From: Streptomyces coeruleorubidus
GTDB lineage: Bacteria; Actinomycetota; Actinomycetes; Streptomycetales; Streptomycetaceae
Reading direction: 5' to 3'
Length of the DNA: 64,000 nucleotides
Assembly (NCBI RefSeq): GCF_028885415.1
Contig: NZ_CP118527.1
Span: 4,464,001 to 4,528,000, forward strand
Shown: in pieces, positions 8,936 through 18,097 of the stretch
How positions within the stretch are numbered: the stretch's first letter is position 1
How the letters are laid out: the number at the start of each line of letters is the position of its first letter
Made by a program: the position numbers and the translations under genes
The notes under the pieces: generated by a model
The model's input: the letters and a program-made list of their open reading frames with translations, nothing else
What the model was told of the DNA's origin: nothing
Database searches by the model: none

Positions 8936-9601
8936 TCAGGGTTCGATCAAGCCGACGCGGATGGCGTAGCGGGTGAGTTCGAGGCGGTCCTTGAGGCCGA
9001 GCTTTTGCAGCAGGTTGGCGCGGTGGCGTTCGACGGTCTTGGGGCTGATGACGAGGATGTCGGCGATCTCCTGTGAGGTGTGGCCTTCGGCGACGAGTTT
9101 GAGGATTTCCTCCTCGCGGTCGGTGATGGCCCTGGCGGGCGGGGACTGGCCTTCACGGACGTGGTCGAGGTAATTGCGGATGAGGGTGTTGACGGCGCCG
9201 GGGTAGAGGAAGGGTTCGCCACGCATGGTGGCGCGGCAGGCTTCGACGAGGTCGCGGTCGGCGACGGATTTGAGGACGTAGCCGGAGGCGCCGGCGGCGA
9301 GGGCTTCGAAGAAGTACTGCTCGTTGTCGTACATGGTCAGCATGAGGATGCGCAGCTCCGGTTGGGTGCGGGAGAGCTCGCGGGCGGCCTGCAGGCCGGT
9401 CAGACGGGGCATGGCGATGTCAAGGATGGCCAGGTCCGGGTGGTGGGTACGGGCGGCTTCGATGGCCTCGGCGCCGTCGCCTGCTTCGGCCACCACGGTG
9501 AGGTCGGCTTCGCTGTCGAGGATGAGGCGCACTCCGCGGCGGACCAGGTGGTGGTCGTCGGCCAGCAGGATGCGGGCGGGCGTCGCCTCGGTCATGGTCA
9601 C
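8936..9601 (-). CDS. NarL/LuxR-type response regulator
   Basis: A 221-residue two-component regulator. The receiver domain (about 10-125) shows the acidic pair LLADDHH, the phosphoacceptor aspartate in LAILDIAMPR, and the lysine in GYVLKSV. A LuxR-type helix-turn-helix follows (about 155-218): ITDREEEILKLVAEGHTSQEIA and SPKTVERHRANLLQKL. The start at 9601 overlaps the kinase stop by four bases (ATGA), so kinase and regulator are translated together. The pair is divergent from the transporter genes at 11 kb and may control them; that link is inferred from position. Confidence 0.9.
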   Translation of the reverse strand: MTMTEATPARILLADDHHLVRRGVRLILDSEADLTVVAEAGDGAEAIEAARTHHPDLAILDIAMPRLTGLQAARELSRTQPELRILMLTMYDNEQYFFEALAAGASGYVLKSVADRDLVEACRATMRGEPFLYPGAVNTLIRNYLDHVREGQSPPARAITDREEEILKLVAEGHTSQEIADILVISPKTVERHRANLLQKLGLKDRLELTRYAIRVGLIEP

Positions 9602-10545
9602 TGACTCCGGTGGCGGGTGGGGACGGTCAGGCGGACTTGGGTGCCGCCGTCGGGTGCGGGGCCGAGGGTGAGGTCGGCGCCGATCAGCAGGGCGCGTTCG
9701 CGCATGCCGCGGATGCCGGCTCCTTCGGGGGCGCCGTCGACGCCTTTGCCGTTGTCGCGCACGCGCAGTTCCACGGCGTCCGGTGTCCGCTCCAGCGCGA
9801 GGCTGACGCGTGTGGCGTCGGCGTGGCGGGCGGTGTTGGTCAGGCTTTCCTGCGCGACGCGGTAAAGGACAAGTTCGGCGTTCTCGCCCAGGGGCGGCAG
9901 GTCGGGCGCGATGTGGTGGCGCACGGGCAGGGACGGGCCGGTGAACTCGGTGGCGAGTGATTTCAGGGCGCTGGTCAGGCCAAGTTCTTCCAGGACGCCG
10001 GGGCGCAGGCGGCGGGCGATGCGGCGGATCTCGTCCAGACTGGCGCGGGTGGTCTCCTGGACCTGGTGCAGCTGCTCGCGTACCGGGCCGGGTGCTTGGT
10101 CGGCGACGCGTTTGAGGTCGAGCAGGACGGCGGTGAGGGTTTGTCCGATCTCGTCGTGGAGTTCTTGGGCGATGCGGTGGCGTTCGGACTCCTGCGCGGT
10201 CAGGGCGCGGGCGGCGCTGGTGGCGCGTTCGGCTTCCAGCCGGTCGAGCATGGTGTTGAACGTGGTGATCAGTTCGGCGACCTCGCCGTGACCGCCGACG
10301 GCCGGGCGGGTGCCCGGGCGCAGCAGGTCGGTGGTGGTCATGGCGCGGGCGAGGCGCTGCAGCGGGGCCAGGCCGATGCGCAGCAGCAGGGCGTTGGCGA
10401 TCAGCATCGCGACCAGGCCCACGGTGAGGACCGCGGCCTCAGTGAGCAGGACGGGGGTGGACACCGTGACCGGGCCCAGCAGCAGCGCGGTGGCGGTGAC
10501 GAGCACCACGGCGTTGAGCAGGAAGACCCTCCAGAACAAGGGCAC
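9598..10545 (-). CDS. Sensor histidine kinase (HisKA_3 type)
   Basis: It phosphorylates the response regulator encoded immediately downstream. From GTG 10545 the protein is 315 residues: two adjoining hydrophobic segments (about 4-60), a HAMP-like linker, the H-box ERHRIAQELHDEIGQTL (phosphoacceptor histidine), and an HATPase domain with the N-box NTARHADATRV, the G-box DNGKGVDG and GIRGMRERALLIGA. There is almost no extracytoplasmic loop, so sensing is probably within the membrane. GTG 10545 is preceded by GGGAGG. The frame stays open to an ATG at 10707, but that start lies inside an 18-bp inverted repeat. Confidence 0.85.
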   Translation of the reverse strand: MPLFWRVFLLNAVVLVTATALLLGPVTVSTPVLLTEAAVLTVGLVAMLIANALLLRIGLAPLQRLARAMTTTDLLRPGTRPAVGGHGEVAELITTFNTMLDRLEAERATSAARALTAQESERHRIAQELHDEIGQTLTAVLLDLKRVADQAPGPVREQLHQVQETTRASLDEIRRIARRLRPGVLEELGLTSALKSLATEFTGPSLPVRHHIAPDLPPLGENAELVLYRVAQESLTNTARHADATRVSLALERTPDAVELRVRDNGKGVDGAPEGAGIRGMRERALLIGADLTLGPAPDGGTQVRLTVPTRHRSQ

Positions 10546-10688
10546 CGCGTACCGCCTCCCTGATGTGGTCCCCCCGCTCCCACTATCGCCTCCGTACACG
10601 GACGGTGCGCCGGCCGGCCGCTGAGGACTGCTATCGCGCCCAGAGGCGCTCGTCTGCTCCAGCGTGGTCGCTGAGCGGGGCGGGCGTC

Positions 10689-10761
10689 CATCGGGTCTGG
10701 CACCCATTCCGGGCCATCTCTACAGGTCGGACCCGCCCGTATTTGGGTGCCAGACCCGATG
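10689..10761. promoter_or_regulatory. 18-bp perfect inverted repeat upstream of kinase/transporter pair
   Basis: Arms CATCGGGTCTGGCACCCA (10689-10706) and its exact complement (10744-10761) are separated by 37 bp in the 445-bp region between the divergent kinase and transporter genes. A partial copy of one arm, TGGGTGCTGGGCCCGATGG, occurs near 17573. It could be an operator pair or a hairpin; nothing else is evident in this gap. Confidence 0.5.
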
Positions 10762-10990
10762 GCGTGCGCCCCCGTGGGCGGGTGAGGGTGGAGCCAATCC
10801 ACCAACCCCGGCCCGGAGACCGGCTGCAACTGCGACCGCTTACGGCGTGGGTGGGCTGCCGCCCTCAATGTCCCGTACAGCCATGCTGCCTGCCGTTTCC
10901 GCCTTCCGTGAGCACAGGTGCGGGGTGCGTTGTCTGGCTGTGCGGCACAGGGCGGCGGGTCTGTCGGATCACGAGAGGAGCCTGACACCC

Positions 10991-11152
10991 ATGAATGCAG
11001 CGCCGGAGCGACCTGGTCGCCCCGAGGCGGTTTCCGGCCCGGTGCTGCTGGTGCTGCTGTTGCGGCGCATGGCAGCTGTGTGGGTGCGCCGCATCGCGGG
11101 TGCCCGCCCGGGCGGAACAGGCCGATGCGGCATGGTCGAGGGGGCGCTGTGA
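10991..11152 (+). CDS. Small ORF coupled to the downstream permease
   Basis: A 53-residue frame from ATG 10991, preceded by AGAGGAG. Its stop overlaps the GTG start of the permease (GTGA at 11149-11152), so it may serve translational coupling. The middle is hydrophobic with arginines (PVLLVLLLRRMAAVWVRR). It has no family resemblance. It could be a leader peptide, or chance; the ribosome binding site and 4-bp overlap are the only support. Confidence 0.35.
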   Translation: MNAAPERPGRPEAVSGPVLLVLLLRRMAAVWVRRIAGARPGGTGRCGMVEGAL

Positions 11153-12447
11153 GCCTGACGGCGTGGATGGCGGTAGCGGTGTTCGCCGCCGTCTACGTGC
11201 TGATCGCGACGGAGTGGGTGCACCGGGTCGCCGCCGCGCTGGGCGGCGCGGTGGTGATGCTGCTCATCGGGGCGACCGACGCCGAGCACGCGTTCTTCTC
11301 CGAGCACGCGGGCGTCGACTGGAACGTCATCTTCCTGCTGCTCGGCATGATGCTGATCGTCGCCGTGCTGAAACGGACCGGGATCTTCGAGTTCATCGCG
11401 ATCTGGGCGGCGCGCAGGGCCCGTGGAAGACCGTACCGGCTGATGGTGCTGCTGATCGTGGCGACAGGGTTCCTGTCCGCCTGGCTGGACAACGTCACCA
11501 CGGTGCTGCTGATCGCGCCGGTGACCATCCTGATCTGCCGGCGGCTCGGGCTGCCCGTGGTGCCGTATCTCATCGCCGAGGTGATGGCCTGCAACATCGG
11601 CGGAGCCGCCACCCTCATCGGTGACCCGCCCAACATCATGATCGGCTCCCGCGCGGATCTGTCCTTCAACGACTTCCTGATCCACATGACGCCCATCGTC
11701 GTCGTGCTGATGATCGTGTTCGTACTGATGAGCCGGGTTATGTTCCGCAAGGCGTTCCGCTACGACCCCGAGCGCGCCGCGTCCGTCATGGAGCTGAACC
11801 CGCGGGAATCCATCAAGGACGTCCGGCTGCTCATCGTCAGCGGCGTGGTGATCACCGCCGTGATGACCTGCTTCGTCCTGCACACCTGGCTGCATCTGGA
11901 GCCTTCGGTGGTGGCCATCAGCGGCGGGCTGCTGCTGCTCGGCGTCTCCCGGCTCGCTCCCGGTGACGTGGTCAAGGACGTGGAGTGGGAGACCCTGGCG
12001 TTCTTCACCGGACTGTTCGTCATGGTCGGCGCGATGGTGCAGACCGGAGTGATCGGGGACCTGGGCGAGGCGGCGGCCGACGCGACCGGCGGCAATCTGC
12101 TGGGCACGGCGATGGCCCTGAATTTCGGCTCCGTCGTGCCCTCCGCGATCATCGACAACATCCCCTTCGTGGCATCGGTGAGCCCGATCGTCGCCGAGAT
12201 CGTGGCCTCGCAGGGCGGCACCGAGCAGGCGGAGATGCTGTGGTGGGCCTTCGCACTCGGCGCCGACCTCGGCGGAAACGCCACCATCATCGCCTCCTCG
12301 GCCAACGTCGTGGTCATCGGTATCGCTGAGCGAGAGGGCCACCACATCTCGTTCTGGCAGTTCAGCCGCTACGGACTGATTGTCACCGCCGTAACCGTCG
12401 CTGTGTCCGGCGCGTATGTCTGGCTGCGGTACTTCGCCCTGGTGTGA
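11149..12447 (+). CDS. ArsB/NhaD-superfamily ion permease
   Basis: A 432-residue membrane protein with about 11-12 hydrophobic segments. It shows the ion-transporter superfamily signatures FLLLGMMLIVAVLKRTGIFE, the substrate-site loop FLSAWLDNVTTVLLIAP, GGAATLIGDPPNIMIGS, and in the second half IIDNIPFVASVSPI and GADLGGNATIIASSANVVV. These repeats are known from the P-protein, CitMHS, NhaD and ArsB groups, which move anions or exchange Na+/H+. The substrate cannot be assigned. Start GTG 11149. It is the first gene of a transporter run (DUF3040, CPA1), so a role in cation or pH balance is plausible. Confidence 0.85.
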   Translation: MSLTAWMAVAVFAAVYVLIATEWVHRVAAALGGAVVMLLIGATDAEHAFFSEHAGVDWNVIFLLLGMMLIVAVLKRTGIFEFIAIWAARRARGRPYRLMVLLIVATGFLSAWLDNVTTVLLIAPVTILICRRLGLPVVPYLIAEVMACNIGGAATLIGDPPNIMIGSRADLSFNDFLIHMTPIVVVLMIVFVLMSRVMFRKAFRYDPERAASVMELNPRESIKDVRLLIVSGVVITAVMTCFVLHTWLHLEPSVVAISGGLLLLGVSRLAPGDVVKDVEWETLAFFTGLFVMVGAMVQTGVIGDLGEAAADATGGNLLGTAMALNFGSVVPSAIIDNIPFVASVSPIVAEIVASQGGTEQAEMLWWAFALGADLGGNATIIASSANVVVIGIAEREGHHISFWQFSRYGLIVTAVTVAVSGAYVWLRYFALV

Positions 12448-12537
12448 TCGTGATGCCCCCACCCCGCGAGGAGAGCCGATGGCCCGCACCGCCGACCGCG
12501 ACGCCTGCCCGCCGTCCCGTGCCGGGAGGAGGGCATC

Positions 12538-12828
12538 GTGCCCGGATCCGATGACGAGCGGCTCAGCGAGATCGAGTCCCGCCTGCACCGCGAGGACCCC
12601 CGGTTCGCCCGCGCCCTCGGGGTCGGCCGCCCCTGCCAGCCACGCGAGTACCGGCACCTCCGGGCGTGGCTGCTGCTCGCCGTTGCCCTGGCCGTGCTGG
12701 GCGCTGGCCTTGCCTTGGGGCACGGGCTGCTCATCGCCACTGGCCTGGTCCTGGCCGGTATGGCCGGAGAGCTGTTCGACCCCGAGCGGGACGCACGCCG
12801 GCACCGCGGCCCCCCGTCCCGGTCCTGA
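12538..12828 (+). CDS. DUF3040-family small membrane protein
   Basis: A 96-residue protein. It starts with the DUF3040-type acidic helix (DDERLSEIESRLHREDPRFARAL), a short basic linker, and two hydrophobic segments (about 42-60 and 63-80). GTG 12538 follows GGAGGAGG. It lies between the permease and the CPA1 antiporter, on the same strand with short gaps, so the three are probably one operon. A frameshifted relative lies at 17661. The function of DUF3040 is unknown. Confidence 0.75.
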   Translation: MPGSDDERLSEIESRLHREDPRFARALGVGRPCQPREYRHLRAWLLLAVALAVLGAGLALGHGLLIATGLVLAGMAGELFDPERDARRHRGPPSRS

Positions 12829-12873
12829 CCTCACCGACCGTCAGGCGTCCGCGGATGACACAAGGACCGATCG

Positions 12874-14409
12874 ATGACCTTGTCCGAGCTGTACCTGACG
12901 CTGCTGATCGGCGGCACGGTGCTGCTTGCCAGCATCGCCGCCGCCCGTGCCGCCCACCGCATCGGCCTGCCCAGCCTGTTGCTGTTCCTCGCAGTGGGCG
13001 TCATCGCCGGCGAGGACGGGCTCGGCCTGGAGTTCGACGACGCCCAGCTGGCCCAGGCACTGGGCACCGCCGCCCTGGCGGTCATCCTCGTCGAGGGCGG
13101 CCTGACCACCCAGTGGAGCGACGTCAGACGCCTGCTGGCCCCCGCCGGCGTGCTCGCCACCGCAGGCGTGGCCGTCTCCGTCGCGGTGACCGCCGCCGGC
13201 GCGCACTGGCTGCTGGGCATGGACTGGCACCTGGCCCTGCTGCTCGGTGCGATCGTCTCCTCCACCGACGCCGCCGCCGTCTTCGCCGTCCTGCGCGCGC
13301 TGCCGCTGCCGCAGAAAGTGACCGCGCTGGTGGAGGCCGAGTCCGGCTTCAACGACGCCCCCACCATCATCCTCGTCCTGGTCTTCTCCACCACCACCGC
13401 CACCGCCGACCTGCCCGGCCCCGCGCCCCTTCTGGGCAATTTGCTCTACCAGCTCGCCGTGGGCGGCGCGCTCGGCGTACTGATCGGCCGCCTGGGCGCC
13501 GCTGCCCTGCGCCACATCGCCCTGCCCGCCACCGGCCTGTATCCCCTGGCCACCGTCGGCTTCGGCATCATCGCCTTCGCCGCCGCCGGAGCGGTGAACG
13601 CCAGCGGCATCATCGCCGCCTACCTGTCCGGCCTCGTCCTCGGCAACGCCAAACTTCCCCACCGCGCCGCCACCCGCTCCTTCGCCGAAGGCGTCGGCTG
13701 GCTGGCCCAGATCGGCCTGTTCGTCATGCTCGGCCTGCTCGTCGACCCCAGCGAACTGCCCTCCGCGATCCTCCCGGCCCTTGTCGTCGGCCTGGTCCTG
13801 CTGCTGGCCGCCCGCCCGGTCTCCGTCCTGGCCTGCCTGCTGCCCTTCCGCATCCCCTGGCGCGAGCAGGCGTTCATCTCCTGGGCCGGCCTGCGCGGCG
13901 CGGTCCCCATCGTGCTCACCACCTTCCCCATCGTCGCCGACGTCACCAACGCCCGCGACGTACTCAACATCGTGTTCGTCCTCGTGGCCTTGTTCACCCT
14001 CATCCAGGGCCCCACCTTGCCCACCGTCGCCCGGCACCTGGGCCTCGCGCGCCCCGACGCCCTGCGGGAGATCCAGGTCGAGACCGCCCCGCTCGACGTA
14101 CTGGACGCGGACCTGCTCACCGTCGCCATTCCGAAGGGTTCCCGGCTGCACGGCGTCGCCGTCTTCGAACTCCGGCTGCCGCCCCCGACCGTCGTCACCC
14201 TGATCGTCCGCGAGGGCACCACCCTCGTACCCGACCGCGACACCGTGCTGCGCGCCGACGACGAACTCCTGCTCATCACCACCCCCCAAACCCGGGAAGC
14301 CACAGAACGCCGGCTCCGTGCCATCGGCCGACGCGGCAAACTCGCCCGCTGGCTCGGCGAACACGGTGCCCCCGAAGCGGAGCCCGCCACTCCAGCACGG
14401 ACCGAATGA
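12874..14409 (+). CDS. CPA1-type K+(Na+)/H+ antiporter with C-terminal RCK/TrkA-C domain
   Basis: A 511-residue protein of the NhaP2/CvrA type. About 12 membrane spans cover residues 5-395, including EGGLTTQWSDVR, the acidic ion-binding motif ALVEAESGFNDAPTII, and WAGLRGAVPIVLTTFP. Residues 410-490 form a soluble TrkA-C-like domain (DLLTVAIPKGSRLHGVAVFELRL, then DELLLITTP), which in the family senses nucleotides or gates transport. It exports cytoplasmic K+ or Na+ for H+. ATG 12874 is 45 bp after the DUF3040 stop. Confidence 0.88.
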   Translation: MTLSELYLTLLIGGTVLLASIAAARAAHRIGLPSLLLFLAVGVIAGEDGLGLEFDDAQLAQALGTAALAVILVEGGLTTQWSDVRRLLAPAGVLATAGVAVSVAVTAAGAHWLLGMDWHLALLLGAIVSSTDAAAVFAVLRALPLPQKVTALVEAESGFNDAPTIILVLVFSTTTATADLPGPAPLLGNLLYQLAVGGALGVLIGRLGAAALRHIALPATGLYPLATVGFGIIAFAAAGAVNASGIIAAYLSGLVLGNAKLPHRAATRSFAEGVGWLAQIGLFVMLGLLVDPSELPSAILPALVVGLVLLLAARPVSVLACLLPFRIPWREQAFISWAGLRGAVPIVLTTFPIVADVTNARDVLNIVFVLVALFTLIQGPTLPTVARHLGLARPDALREIQVETAPLDVLDADLLTVAIPKGSRLHGVAVFELRLPPPTVVTLIVREGTTLVPDRDTVLRADDELLLITTPQTREATERRLRAIGRRGKLARWLGEHGAPEAEPATPARTE

Positions 14410-14974
14410 CGCCCCACAGAGTGCACCCGACAACCCAGCCCCCTGGGCGCGCAGCCCCGAGCGGACACTCGTTCGGCCCAATAGCCGTGATCTCTGCTCC
14501 CATTGTTGCCGGTATGTAATTGAATGCGATCTATGCGTGATTAGTCGTGCGGTAAGCTTCTTTACCGAGCCTTGACGCTCCGTTGAGCGGCTGTTCGCTC
14601 ATTGTGTGCGGTTTGTTTTCCAGAGTTTCTGGATCTCGGTGCGATGGGGGGCGTGACATGGATCGAGTTGTCCGGGCCGTTGATGTGCCCGCAACCGCTC
14701 GTGACAGCGTGCCTGAACCGGACCGCGCCGTTCCCAGCGTCTGATCCCTCGGTCCGAGGCACGCACCAGGTGTTGCCCGACTGAACGCACACCGCCGCCC
14801 CCTGCTTGTGCCCCGTGGCACACGAGTACGCCGAGCCCCACCCGGTCATGCCTACTCGGCCTGACCCAGCACTGCCTGCGCCCGACCGTATCGCCGACCT
14901 CACCGGCAGCGCCCGCGCGCCACCCGTAGCCGAGAAGGCACTGACGCCGTCGCCGAACCGGAGGACAGACGCCC
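14410..14974. other. 565-bp intergenic region, no gene supported
   Basis: The stretch around 14500-14640 is richer in A+T than its surroundings, consistent with promoter or leader sequence for the antiporter at 14975. Short frames here have no ribosome binding site or family resemblance. Confidence 0.4.
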
Positions 14975-16192
14975 GTGCACAACACGACCGCCATGCTCAT
15001 CGAACTCGGGGCCATCATCCTCGCCCTGGGGCTGCTGGGACGCCTCGCCGGACGAGTGGGTTTCTCCCCTATCCCTCTTTACCTCCTCGCCGGACTCGCC
15101 TTCGGTCACGGCGGCATCCTCCCGCTCGATGCCAGTGAGGAGTTCACCGCCACCGGCGCCGAAATCGGCGTCATCCTGCTGCTGCTCCTGCTCGGCCTGG
15201 AGTACAGCGCCTCCGAACTCGTCACCAACCTCAAGACCCAATACCCCTCGGGTGTAGTCGACTTCATCCTCAACGCCGTGCCGGGCGCCATCGCCGCCCT
15301 GATCCTGGGCTGGGGTCCGGTGGCCGCCGTCGCGCTGGCCGGCGTCACCTGGATCTCCTCCTCCGGGGTGATCGCCAAGGTTCTCGGAGACCTGCGCCGG
15401 CTCGGCAACCGCGAAACCCCCGTCGTCCTCGGCGTCCTCGTCATCGAGGACCTCGCCATGGCCCTCTACCTGCCGATCCTCACCGCCCTGCTCGCAGGCG
15501 TCAGTCTGGCCGGCGGCACCGTCACCCTGCTGATCTCCCTGGGCACGGTCGGCGCCGTCCTCTACGTCGCACTGCGCCACGGACGGCTGATCAGCCGCGC
15601 GGTCTCCTCCGACAACGCCGAGATGTTGCTGCTGGTCGTGCTGGGCCTGACGCTGCTGGTCGCCGGTATCGCCCAGGAGCTCCAGGTCTCCGCGGCCGTC
15701 GGCGCCTTCCTCGTCGGCATCGCCCTGTCCGGCGAGGTCGCCGAAGGCGCCAGCAACCTCCTCACCCCGCTGCGGGACCTGTTCGCCGCCGTGTTCTTTG
15801 TCTTCTTCGGCCTGTCCACCGACCCCGCCGACATTCCGCCCGTCCTCGTCCCCGCTCTCCTGCTCGCCATCGTCACCGCCTGCACGAAGGTCGCCACCGG
15901 CTGGTACGCCGCACGCCGCGCCGGAATCCAGGGTGCGGGCCGCTGGCGCGCCGGCGGCACCCTCGTCGCCCGCGGCGAGTTCTCCATCGTCATCGCCGGA
16001 CTCGCCGTCGGTGTCGAGCCCCGTATCGGGCCACTGGCCACCGCCTACGTCCTGATCCTCGTCATCGTCGGCCCGCTCACCGCCCGCTACACCGAGCCGC
16101 TGGCTCGCCGCCTCGCCCGCCGGTCCACCGCGTCGGCACCGGCCTCCGACTCCGTCGATGCGGAGCGGGCAAAGTCCCACGCCCAGGTCTGA
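14975..16192 (+). CDS. CPA2-family cation/proton antiporter (copy 1)
   Basis: A 405-residue Na+/H+-exchanger-type membrane protein with about 12-13 spans (KefB/KhtU group). Landmarks: FSPIPLYLLAGLAFG, EIGVILLLLLLGLEYS, GVTWISSSGVIAKVLGDL, RETPVVLGVLVIEDLAMALY (the conserved acidic pair), GAFLVGIALSGEVAE and ARGEFSIVIAGLAVG. It lacks a C-terminal nucleotide-binding domain, and no separate TrkA-C subunit gene is next to it, unlike its close paralogue at 20920-22179. GTG 14975 has GGAGG 8-12 bases upstream. A frameshifted PucR-type regulator follows. Confidence 0.88.
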   Translation: MHNTTAMLIELGAIILALGLLGRLAGRVGFSPIPLYLLAGLAFGHGGILPLDASEEFTATGAEIGVILLLLLLGLEYSASELVTNLKTQYPSGVVDFILNAVPGAIAALILGWGPVAAVALAGVTWISSSGVIAKVLGDLRRLGNRETPVVLGVLVIEDLAMALYLPILTALLAGVSLAGGTVTLLISLGTVGAVLYVALRHGRLISRAVSSDNAEMLLLVVLGLTLLVAGIAQELQVSAAVGAFLVGIALSGEVAEGASNLLTPLRDLFAAVFFVFFGLSTDPADIPPVLVPALLLAIVTACTKVATGWYAARRAGIQGAGRWRAGGTLVARGEFSIVIAGLAVGVEPRIGPLATAYVLILVIVGPLTARYTEPLARRLARRSTASAPASDSVDAERAKSHAQV

Positions 16193-16269
16193 GCACCGTC
16201 CGTGGGCCCGGTCGGCGAACGCCACACCGGAACGGGGACCCGCGACCCGGCAACTGGGAGGAGGGGCAC

Positions 16270-17315
16270 ATGACCGCGCACGACACACTTGGCGAGTTCC
16301 TCGACGGCTACGTCCAGATTCTGGCGGAAGCCTCCGCCACTGGCCGCCGCCTCACCCGTGACGAACTGCAATCCCGCCGCGAGCTCGGCACGAAAGCCGC
16401 GGCATCGGGCTACGGATGGCGTGTGCTCGTGCGCGAACATCTCACGGCCAGCCGAACCGGCTGGCCCACCGCGGCAACCCCGGGCAGCGTCGTGTCCGTC
16501 ATCGCACAGGCCATCGACGCCTTCGCGGACGGATACGAGCGCGCACAGCGCCTCGTCATACGGCAAGAAGAAGCAGCCAGACGCGAGTTCATCGACGACC
16601 TGCTCCACGGACGCGGCGACCCGGGCCATCTCTCCGCACGTGCCGAACAGTTCGGGCTGCGCCTGTCGCGCGCCCACGCGGTTGCCGTCGCCGAGGGTCC
16701 CGCCAAGTACGACGAGACCGACCCCGTCCCCCGCCAGGTGGAGGACGCCTTGTTCGGCCGCTTCGAGAACCGGCGGATCCTGTTCACTACCAAGGACGGA
16801 CGGATGGTCTGCATCGCCCCCGGCGACCAGGGCGACGTCCTGACCCACTTCGCCAAACAGGCCCATGACGCCACCGATGGCCGCCAGGTCGCCATCGGCC
16901 CGGCGCCGTGGGCATCGGACACAGCTACGAAGAAGCCCTCAACGCCCTCGACGTCGCCCAGCGCATGGGCTTCGACGACCCGCTGCTGCGCGCCGCCGAC
17001 CTGCTGGTCTTCCCTGTCCTGGCCCGTGACCGGCAGGCGCTGATGGACCTCGTACGCAGCACCCTCAGCCCGCTGGAGCAAGCCCGCGGCGGAGCCCAGC
17101 CCCTCCTCGCCACGTTGACCACCTACTTCGACACCGGCTGCGTGGCCGCCGAAACCGCCCGCCGACTGTCCCTGAGCGTAAGGGCCCTGACCTACCGCCT
17201 GGAACGCATCCACACCCTGACCGGCACCGACCCCACCGACCCCGCACACCGCTACACCCTGCAGACCGCGGTCATCGGCGCCCGCCTGCTCGACTGGCCG
17301 ACCAGACCCCTGTGA
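16270..17315 (+). pseudogene. PucR-type regulator with a frameshift
   Basis: The frame from ATG 16270 (GGGAGGAGG upstream) reads a regulator from MTAHDTLGEFLDGY to DGRQVAIGP near 16898. The same protein continues in another frame from about 16905 (VGIGHSYEEALNALDVAQRMG) to the stop at 17315. The C-terminal part has the PucR-type helix-turn-helix CVAAETARRLSLSVRALTYR and LERIHTLTG. Upstream is a CdaR/GGDEF-like middle region. Roughly 345 residues if repaired. The break may be a real inactivating deletion or a sequencing error. It is the likely partner regulator of the antiporter at 14975; a damaged second copy lies at 19736. Confidence 0.7.
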
Positions 17316-17394
17316 TCCACAGACCCCCAAGGCCACCGCCTGACCGACGCAGGCATCGCCGGCACAGTCGGCAAGAGGTGTGCCGGAGATCCCC

Positions 17395-17512
17395 CTCGGC
17401 AATTCACGAGATTCTGACGTAAGCGCCGACCTGGCGAGTCCTGTGTTTGCCCACGCCCTGGAGGATTCCGCGTAGGCGCTTGCCCCGCACGACTCGGGAC
17501 TGGAGCGGCCGG
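17395..17512 (+). pseudogene. Scar of a second CBS-protein locus
   Basis: Two pieces match the other copy of this locus. CGGCAATTCACGAGATTCTG with GGCGAGTCCTG (17397-17450) matches 20042-20087. CTGGAGGATTCCGCG with CTTGCCC (17458-17485) matches coding sequence of the CBS gene near 20349. The material in between (about 260 bp in the other copy) is missing, so a CBS gene was lost here by internal deletion. Confidence 0.5.
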
Positions 17513-17660
17513 GCGAGAAGCACCGCCGGCGCCCAGGTGTCGGCCGGTAGTGGGTGTCGGGTACCGGCGGAAATGGGTGCTGGGCCCGATGGTGATGCCG
17601 CAAGGCTGTGTGTGACATTGGCATGAATCCTTATGTGTCGGTTCCCCGGGAGGAGGAGCC

Positions 17661-17922
17661 ATGACGCAGCCCGGCACCGATCCGCTGCACGAACTTGCGG
17701 CGCAGACGCGGCGAAGCGACCTTCAGTTCGCCCGCGGTCTGGAGACCAGGACGCCCGCGCCAGCCGCGCGGATTCCGGCGACGGCGTGGCCCGGCCTTGG
17801 CGCTGGTGGCCCTCACTGCGGCGATGCATCCCACAGCCATCGTCACCGCTCCCGTCCTGGACGGCGTCGCCTACCGCAGGTGCGCATCGCGGCTGACGTG
17901 CTGGGACCGCTCAGTGTCCTGA
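17661..17922 (+). pseudogene. DUF3040-like gene, frameshifted
   Basis: ATG 17661 behind GGGAGGAGGAGCC starts MTQPGTDPLHELAAQTRR, SDLQFARGLE. A shift near 17745 then gives GRPRQPRGFRRRRGPALALV and ALTAAMHPTAIVTAPVLDGV to a stop at 17922. The order FARGL, GRP.QPR, then a hydrophobic span parallels the DUF3040 protein at 12538-12828. The ribosome binding site is intact. The lesion may be real or a base-call error. Confidence 0.5.
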
Positions 17923-18097
17923 CGTACCCGGCGCCCGGAGGTCCGGCACCGCTGGCGCGGCCTTCAGCTGCCCGTATGTACCCCCGCCGATCAGGGCAAA
18001 CCCTTCAACGATCAAGAATTACGGCTCCCATGTCTGCTCTGCCCGGCGTTACGGCGGGTAGCTCGGCGGGGAAGGCCTCTGTAAGGAGGGCGATTTG

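Noticed and set aside
10546..10707. N-terminal extension of the histidine kinase to ATG 10707
   Set aside because: The extra 54 residues are low complexity and begin within an 18-bp inverted repeat, while GTG 10545 has a good ribosome binding site directly before the first membrane span.
10969..12834. 621-residue reverse-strand open frame opposite the permease gene
   Set aside because: Rich in D, H, Q and G with no family character. It is the antisense shadow of the intact permease and DUF3040 genes; high GC keeps such frames open.
12841..14481. 546-residue reverse-strand open frame opposite the CPA1 antiporter
   Set aside because: Low-complexity G/D/E/Q composition, exact antisense of a well-supported membrane protein gene.
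16890..16915. Programmed frameshift in the PucR-type gene
   Set aside because: No slippery heptamer or downstream structure was recognised, and neighbouring genes are also broken; decay or sequence error is simpler.
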